From Exiguobacterium aurantiacum DSM 6208 (GTDB lineage Bacteria > Bacillota > Bacilli > Exiguobacteriales > Exiguobacteriaceae): DNA of 64,000 bases. Below, in pieces: positions 60,191 to 64,000 of the stretch. The notes under the pieces are model-generated. The model was not told the origin of the DNA and made no database searches. It was given only the letters and a program-made list of their open reading frames with translations. The DNA lies in assembly GCF_000702585.1 (NCBI RefSeq), contig NZ_JNIQ01000001.1:318501-382500 (forward strand). Reading direction: 5' to 3'. A program made the position numbers and the translations under genes. Each line of letters opens with the position of its first letter. The first letter of the stretch is position 1.

Positions 60191-63100
60191 TCAGTCGTAC
60201 TCTTGAAATGAATCATACACGTAAAACCCATCGCCCCCACAATTTTTGGCGACATACATCGCCGCATCCGAGTGATGGATGAGCGCATCGAGCGACGAGA
60301 GTTCTGCCGATGAATAAGCGACCCCGATACTCGCCGACAAGCGGAGGGAAAGTTCGTCCCCGACCAATATTTCCTGGGAAATCAAAGCGGTCAACTGTTC
60401 AAACACCTCATTCTCTAGCGATTCCTTTTCTCCCTCGATGACGATCAAAAATTCATCGCCGGCAAAGCGATACGCCTTGCCGTCATGGAAACGACTGAAC
60501 GAACGGATCCGTTTCGCCGTCTCGACGAGCACTTCATCCCCGATGAGATGCCCATGCGTGTCGTTGATCCGCTTAAAGTCGTCCAAATCGATGAACAGAA
60601 GCGCGACGGCCTGCTTGCGGTTCATTTTTTGACGCAGATCCGCCATGAGTGAATGCCGGTTTCCGAGCTTCGTCAATCCGTCCTTCGTGATGAGTTCGAT
60701 GACTTCCTGGTGCTTGCGTTCGCGTCGAATCTCGTTCTCCATCCAACGCGTCACGAGCAAGATCGTGTCCGTCATCTCTTGCCTTGCGACTTGATCGATG
60801 ACGTCCTCAAGGCTTCCTTGCTCGGTAAGAAAGACGAACCACCCGAACGTCTTCCCTTCGTTCATAAGCGGCACGCTGATCATCGCGGAGAGTTCGACGC
60901 CATCGATGACGAGCTCGGCGCGTCCTAACTTTTGATGCCCGTTTTTTACGAGCTCCTCGACTTGATGGAGACGTTCGTCGGTCCATTCGAGTAACGTGTC
61001 CCCGTCTGACGAAAGGATGTGATAGCCGCTCTCCACTGTAAACGCGACGGCATGGGAATAACCGATCCATTCCCGCAACAACGCTTGAATCCGCTTCAGC
61101 TTTTCCGGGAACGGTGCATGGAGCGCGGTCACTTCGTAAAGCGATTCGAGCGTCTGTTGACGCCGTGTCTCCGCCCTCGTCTGTTCCGTCAGCTCAATTT
61201 CAGCCATCACCCAGCGTGCGAAATCCTCAAGTGTCCGCAGCGCCTCCCTGTCAAACGTGCGCGCCACCTGATCCGTGACGCAGAGCGTTCCGATGGCGTG
61301 ACCGCTTCGTGTAATGAGCGGCACCCCGGCGTAAAACCCGACGCCTTCAAGAAGCGGATTATCATCCGATGATTCGGCTGACTCGACGTCCTCGATGACG
61401 AGCGCTTCTTTCCCGAGCACGACGCGGTCGCAGAGCGTGAACTTGCGATCGACGTGCAGCCGATCAAGGGCCGCCCCTTGGCACGACTTGATCCACTGTT
61501 GGTCCGTCGTCAAAATCGAGATGAGGGCGACCGGCATATCGAACGTTCTCGCCACGAGTCGGCTGATGCGGTCGTAACGTTCTTCCCGAGGTGAATGCAG
61601 GATCTCAAGACGAAGGACCGCCTTCAACCGTTCCGCCTCACTCTCGTCGAGCGAAGTGATTGCCTCCTGACGTTCTGATGCGTCGTGACGCAACAGAGCG
61701 AAATGGTGCTCGAGTGCGTCGAGCGCGGCTTGGACGTCTGATCGCGCCAGTGGCCGACTGAAGAAATAACCTTGCACCTCGTCACATCCGAGCCGCTCGA
61801 TGGCACGATACTGTTCTTCCGTCTCCACACCTTCGGCCGTGACTTCGAGGTTCAACTTTTTAGCGAGCGAGATGATCAGTTTGACGATCTCGTACTCTTT
61901 TAAGCCGTTGTCCTTATCGAGCTGACTGATGAACGAGCGGTCGATTTCGATCCCATCGATATCAAACATTTTTAAATAGTTGAGCGACGAATAACTGACG
62001 CCAAAATCATCGATGAGGATGCGGAACCCTTTCGTCTTCAAATAATCGACCGTCTGAATGCCGACGAGCGGCTCCTGCATGAGCGTATGCTCCGTGATCT
62101 CAAACTCGAATTGATCCGATGTCAGGCCGTGCGACGTCAAAACAGTCAAGACGTCACGCATGTACGTTTGACGGAAGACGACCGGAGAGATGTTGATCGC
62201 GACACGGCGACCGTTGAATATGTCCGGCTGTTCAATCATATCCCGGCAAACTTGTCCGATGACGAAGCCTGTCACGTCCTCGATCAAGAGCGATTTTTCA
62301 GCGATGCGGATGAACGTTTCCGGTGAGACGTTCCCGAGGGCGGCACTACGCCACCTTACGAGCGCCTCAAAATGGATCGTCCCGTCATGACAACTGACAC
62401 GCGGTTGATAGACGACACTCAACTCGTTCGCTTTCAATCCTTTGACGAGCTCCATCTCGATCGTCATCTCGTCGATATAATGTTGGACGTAATCGTCTTT
62501 CTCATACACCCGAATCATTTGTTTGCCTGCTTGTCTCGCCTCAAGCAGTGCCGTCGACGCGTTCATGATCACACGGTCGGCATTCTCATATCCGGCACTG
62601 AGCCCGATGCAACCTGAAAGCGCGAACTCGGTCTCGGCCACCTCGTACGTGTAGTCCGCGATGGCGGCGAGCAAACGCTCTCCGTGATGGTAAGCCGTCT
62701 CAATCGGCGTGTGCGGCAGCACGACGATGAAGTCTTCCCCGTCGACCCGCCCGATGATCGATCCTACGGGAAGCATATCCGACAGACGGCGTGTCATGTC
62801 TTTGATGAGTTGATGCGACTGTTCAATCCCTTGGAGCGAGAGCACGATTTTGAAGCGGTTGATATGAAGCCGGATGATGCTCGTCAGTTCACGTCCGTTC
62901 TCCTGTGTGAACAGTTTCTCGAGCTCGAGCTTCACTTTCATCAAGTTCGGCATTCCCGTCAAATAATCGATGTGCTCGATACTCGACAATAGCTTCATCT
63001 CCGCTTCTTCCGACAAATCGGTCGTCAAACCGAGGACGTAACGAACCTCGCCGTGTATGTCTTCGAGCGGCATGAGGACAGATGAGGCGAAACGGGCCGT

Positions 63101-63379
63101 GTTCGAATCGATGTTCATCTTCGACATGAAATAAACCGGTTCACGTGTGACGGTCACCGCATCGTATTGCGCGATCAGTTCATCCGCGACGTCGGCCGGG
63201 TACATCTCGTGCAAGTAGCTGCCGGCCACATCGTCTGGTAGCATCGAGGCGAGCTTCCCTTGCTCACTGACACGGACATAACGATATCCGACTGGCGTCA
63301 CTTCCATTAAAAAGACCATGCGATACAAACGAACGAATACATCGAATAAATAATGCGGGTCGGCCTTCATCTGTTGCAT
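60191..63379 (-). CDS. GGDEF-EAL-GAF-GAF-GGDEF cyclic-di-GMP signalling protein
   Basis: The 1,062-residue protein starts with a PAS-like sensor (1-125). A degenerate GGDEF domain follows (about 130-290, RVDGEDF in place of GGDEF), then an EAL domain (about 310-555) with FEALVRW, EITEHTL, DDFGVSYSSLNYL and AEGVETEEQ intact. Two GAF-like domains (about 590-740 and 755-890) lead to a C-terminal GGDEF domain (about 900-1060, RFAGDEFLIV, an AGDEF variant often active). It may both make and break cyclic-di-GMP. The start follows TGGAGGTACAGT. Confidence 0.88.
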   Translation of the reverse strand: MQQMKADPHYLFDVFVRLYRMVFLMEVTPVGYRYVRVSEQGKLASMLPDDVAGSYLHEMYPADVADELIAQYDAVTVTREPVYFMSKMNIDSNTARFASSVLMPLEDIHGEVRYVLGLTTDLSEEAEMKLLSSIEHIDYLTGMPNLMKVKLELEKLFTQENGRELTSIIRLHINRFKIVLSLQGIEQSHQLIKDMTRRLSDMLPVGSIIGRVDGEDFIVVLPHTPIETAYHHGERLLAAIADYTYEVAETEFALSGCIGLSAGYENADRVIMNASTALLEARQAGKQMIRVYEKDDYVQHYIDEMTIEMELVKGLKANELSVVYQPRVSCHDGTIHFEALVRWRSAALGNVSPETFIRIAEKSLLIEDVTGFVIGQVCRDMIEQPDIFNGRRVAINISPVVFRQTYMRDVLTVLTSHGLTSDQFEFEITEHTLMQEPLVGIQTVDYLKTKGFRILIDDFGVSYSSLNYLKMFDIDGIEIDRSFISQLDKDNGLKEYEIVKLIISLAKKLNLEVTAEGVETEEQYRAIERLGCDEVQGYFFSRPLARSDVQAALDALEHHFALLRHDASERQEAITSLDESEAERLKAVLRLEILHSPREERYDRISRLVARTFDMPVALISILTTDQQWIKSCQGAALDRLHVDRKFTLCDRVVLGKEALVIEDVESAESSDDNPLLEGVGFYAGVPLITRSGHAIGTLCVTDQVARTFDREALRTLEDFARWVMAEIELTEQTRAETRRQQTLESLYEVTALHAPFPEKLKRIQALLREWIGYSHAVAFTVESGYHILSSDGDTLLEWTDERLHQVEELVKNGHQKLGRAELVIDGVELSAMISVPLMNEGKTFGWFVFLTEQGSLEDVIDQVARQEMTDTILLVTRWMENEIRRERKHQEVIELITKDGLTKLGNRHSLMADLRQKMNRKQAVALLFIDLDDFKRINDTHGHLIGDEVLVETAKRIRSFSRFHDGKAYRFAGDEFLIVIEGEKESLENEVFEQLTALISQEILVGDELSLRLSASIGVAYSSAELSSLDALIHHSDAAMYVAKNCGGDGFYVYDSFQEYD

Positions 63380-63429
63380 ACTGTACCTCCAAGCAATGTC
63401 TGTTTCCTCTAGTGTAGAACTTTTAACTC

Positions 63430-63484
63430 GTTTTGTTCACAAAACCATTTCAAAAAAGGGGAAACGTTTTTCAACGTTTTCCCC
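63430..63484 (-). promoter_or_regulatory. Palindromes upstream of the EAL/GGDEF gene
   Basis: GTTTTGT-TC-ACAAAAC (63430-63445) is a perfect inverted repeat overlapping a candidate -35 (TGAACA, 17 bp from TACACT). Further upstream GGGGAAACGTT and AACGTTTTCCCC (63458-63484) form a hairpin that on the minus strand is followed by T6. The first looks like an operator and the second like a terminator guarding the promoter. Confidence 0.45.
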
Positions 63485-63535
63485 GAAAATCGGGTAAAGA
63501 GTAATGAATCTAGTCCTGAAGCGAGGTGAACCATC

Positions 63536-63847
63536 ATGCTCAGTCGAAACGTCTATCCACAGACCCGTCCCGGCAAATGGTCGGTCGGATTGTTGCTCGC
63601 CGTGTTTCTTCTCTTGATCGCCTCTGCCCTCATCGTCCAGTCAGGCCAACCGTTCAACTTCAATGCGCTTTTCGACAACACGTGGGCGACCATCGTGTCG
63701 ATGGCGGCTTTAGCTGCCGCACTCGGCGCTTTCGTCGTCGGTTTGTACACGACCCTTCGCAATCAAGAGCGTTCGGTCGCCGTCTTTTTCACCGCGTCGC
63801 TCGGGGGGCTCGTCGCTTTGTTCGTGCTCATGCAACTGTTCCGCTAA
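63536..63847 (+). CDS. Three-helix membrane protein of unknown function
   Basis: The 103-residue product has three membrane segments (about 17-36, 48-70 and 80-102) and a short basic N-terminus. No family is recognised. The ribosome site GCGAGGTGAACCATC and a strong terminator after the stop support a real gene. It is divergent from the cyclic-di-GMP gene, and the two may share regulation through the palindromes between them. Confidence 0.65.
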   Translation: MLSRNVYPQTRPGKWSVGLLLAVFLLLIASALIVQSGQPFNFNALFDNTWATIVSMAALAAALGAFVVGLYTTLRNQERSVAVFFTASLGGLVALFVLMQLFR

Positions 63848-63850
63848 CTC

Positions 63851-63884
63851 AAAACGCTCCTTCCCGATGTGAGAAGGAGCGTTT
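63851..63884. terminator. Bidirectional terminator near the right edge
   Basis: AAACGCTCCTTC and GAAGGAGCGTTT form a 12-bp stem with a 9-base loop between two convergent genes. Confidence 0.85.
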
Positions 63885-63886
63885 CG

Positions 63887-64000
63887 TCAGAGTAATTCGT
63901 TCGCGAGCAGGCGGTAGACGTTCAACCGGTCGGACTGTTGGTGTTGAATGCTGCAAATCATCGCCTCATCGAATCCATAGCGCTCCGCTTCTTCTTGAAG
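63887..64000 (-). CDS. Luciferase-like monooxygenase, C-terminal end (partial)
   Basis: Only the last 37 codons are inside the window. They read EEAERYGFDEAMICSI, then HQQSDRLNVYRLLANELL and TGA. A terminal helix with this pattern (YGVDE-M-V-T ... R--SY-LLA) is typical of LLM-class flavin-dependent oxidoreductases of the MsnO8/YceB type. The assignment rests on this short piece. Confidence 0.5.
   Translation of the reverse strand, partial: LQEEAERYGFDEAMICSIQHQQSDRLNVYRLLANELL

Noticed and set aside
1-64000. CRISPR arrays, prophage or tRNA genes
   Set aside because: No regularly spaced repeats, phage structural genes or cloverleaf sequences were seen in the window.

Overview
The window reads as a chromosomal segment of a Gram-positive, low-to-mid GC Bacilli-type bacterium. 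Genes have strong AGGAGG-type ribosome sites, TTG/GTG starts, CcpA-type cre boxes, a GlcT-type antitermination leader, candidate sigma-B-like promoters and Bacillus-style families (YdcZ, YflT, YwbE, AzlCD, Mrp). Gene content and GC-rich codon use make an Exiguobacterium-like organism the best guess; this is inference, since no rRNA or other marker is present. I saw no tRNA, rRNA or CRISPR array.

Layout. 1-5.7 kb: the start of a ZIP-like membrane protein; a MutS2-like gene behind a structured leader with a nine-codon upstream ORF and an intrinsic terminator; and, divergently, a PTS operon (IIA, BglG/GlcT-type antiterminator, NagE/PtsG-like IICB) preceded by a cre box and a RAT/terminator switch. 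5.7-16.7 kb: housekeeping and stress genes, including LemA-HtpX, a Nudix hydrolase, an M20 amidohydrolase, a CNNM/CBS protein, a YdcZ-Crp-YdcZ operon with a palindrome at a class-II activator position, a DJ-1/PfpI protein, glycerol dehydrogenase, a VanY carboxypeptidase and a heme-oxygenase-like protein. 16.6-24.7 kb: a HEPN-like/CBS protein, AzlCD, an HD-GYP phosphodiesterase, a CmpX-like channel, methylglyoxal synthase, a membrane protein probably starting at CTG, and tandem YflT stress proteins. 24.7-31.7 kb: a hydroxyacid dehydrogenase with two adjacent GTPases, a VOC protein, a formate/nitrite channel, an alanine symporter, YwbE and a 55-residue basic protein.

31.7-38 kb: a WapI-like protein and the complete mrpABCDEFG Na+/H+ antiporter operon. 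Just upstream of mrpA sits a complete ISL3 insertion sequence with inverted repeats and an 8-bp target duplication. 39.6-43 kb: oligo-1,6-glucosidase, a carboxylesterase, and about 800 bp without a convincing gene that contains what looks like a tnpB-less IS200/IS605-type relic with an omega-RNA-like right end. 43-50.7 kb: a large secreted nuclease, an FAD oxidoreductase, an anchored protein of unknown function and a secreted heparinase-like lyase. 50.7-64 kb: a large catalase, two MFS exporters, a PAS-GGDEF cyclase, GMP reductase, an acetyltransferase, a frameshifted metallo-beta-lactamase-fold gene, a GGDEF-EAL-GAF-GAF-GGDEF protein and the end of a luciferase-like monooxygenase gene.

Themes: carbon-source control (four cre-like sites), c-di-GMP turnover (three proteins), sodium/pH homeostasis and general stress. 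The strongest candidate for an undescribed system is the leader of the MutS2-like gene. It has the architecture of antibiotic- or ribosome-stalling-induced attenuation, in front of a member of a family with reported ribosome-rescue activity.
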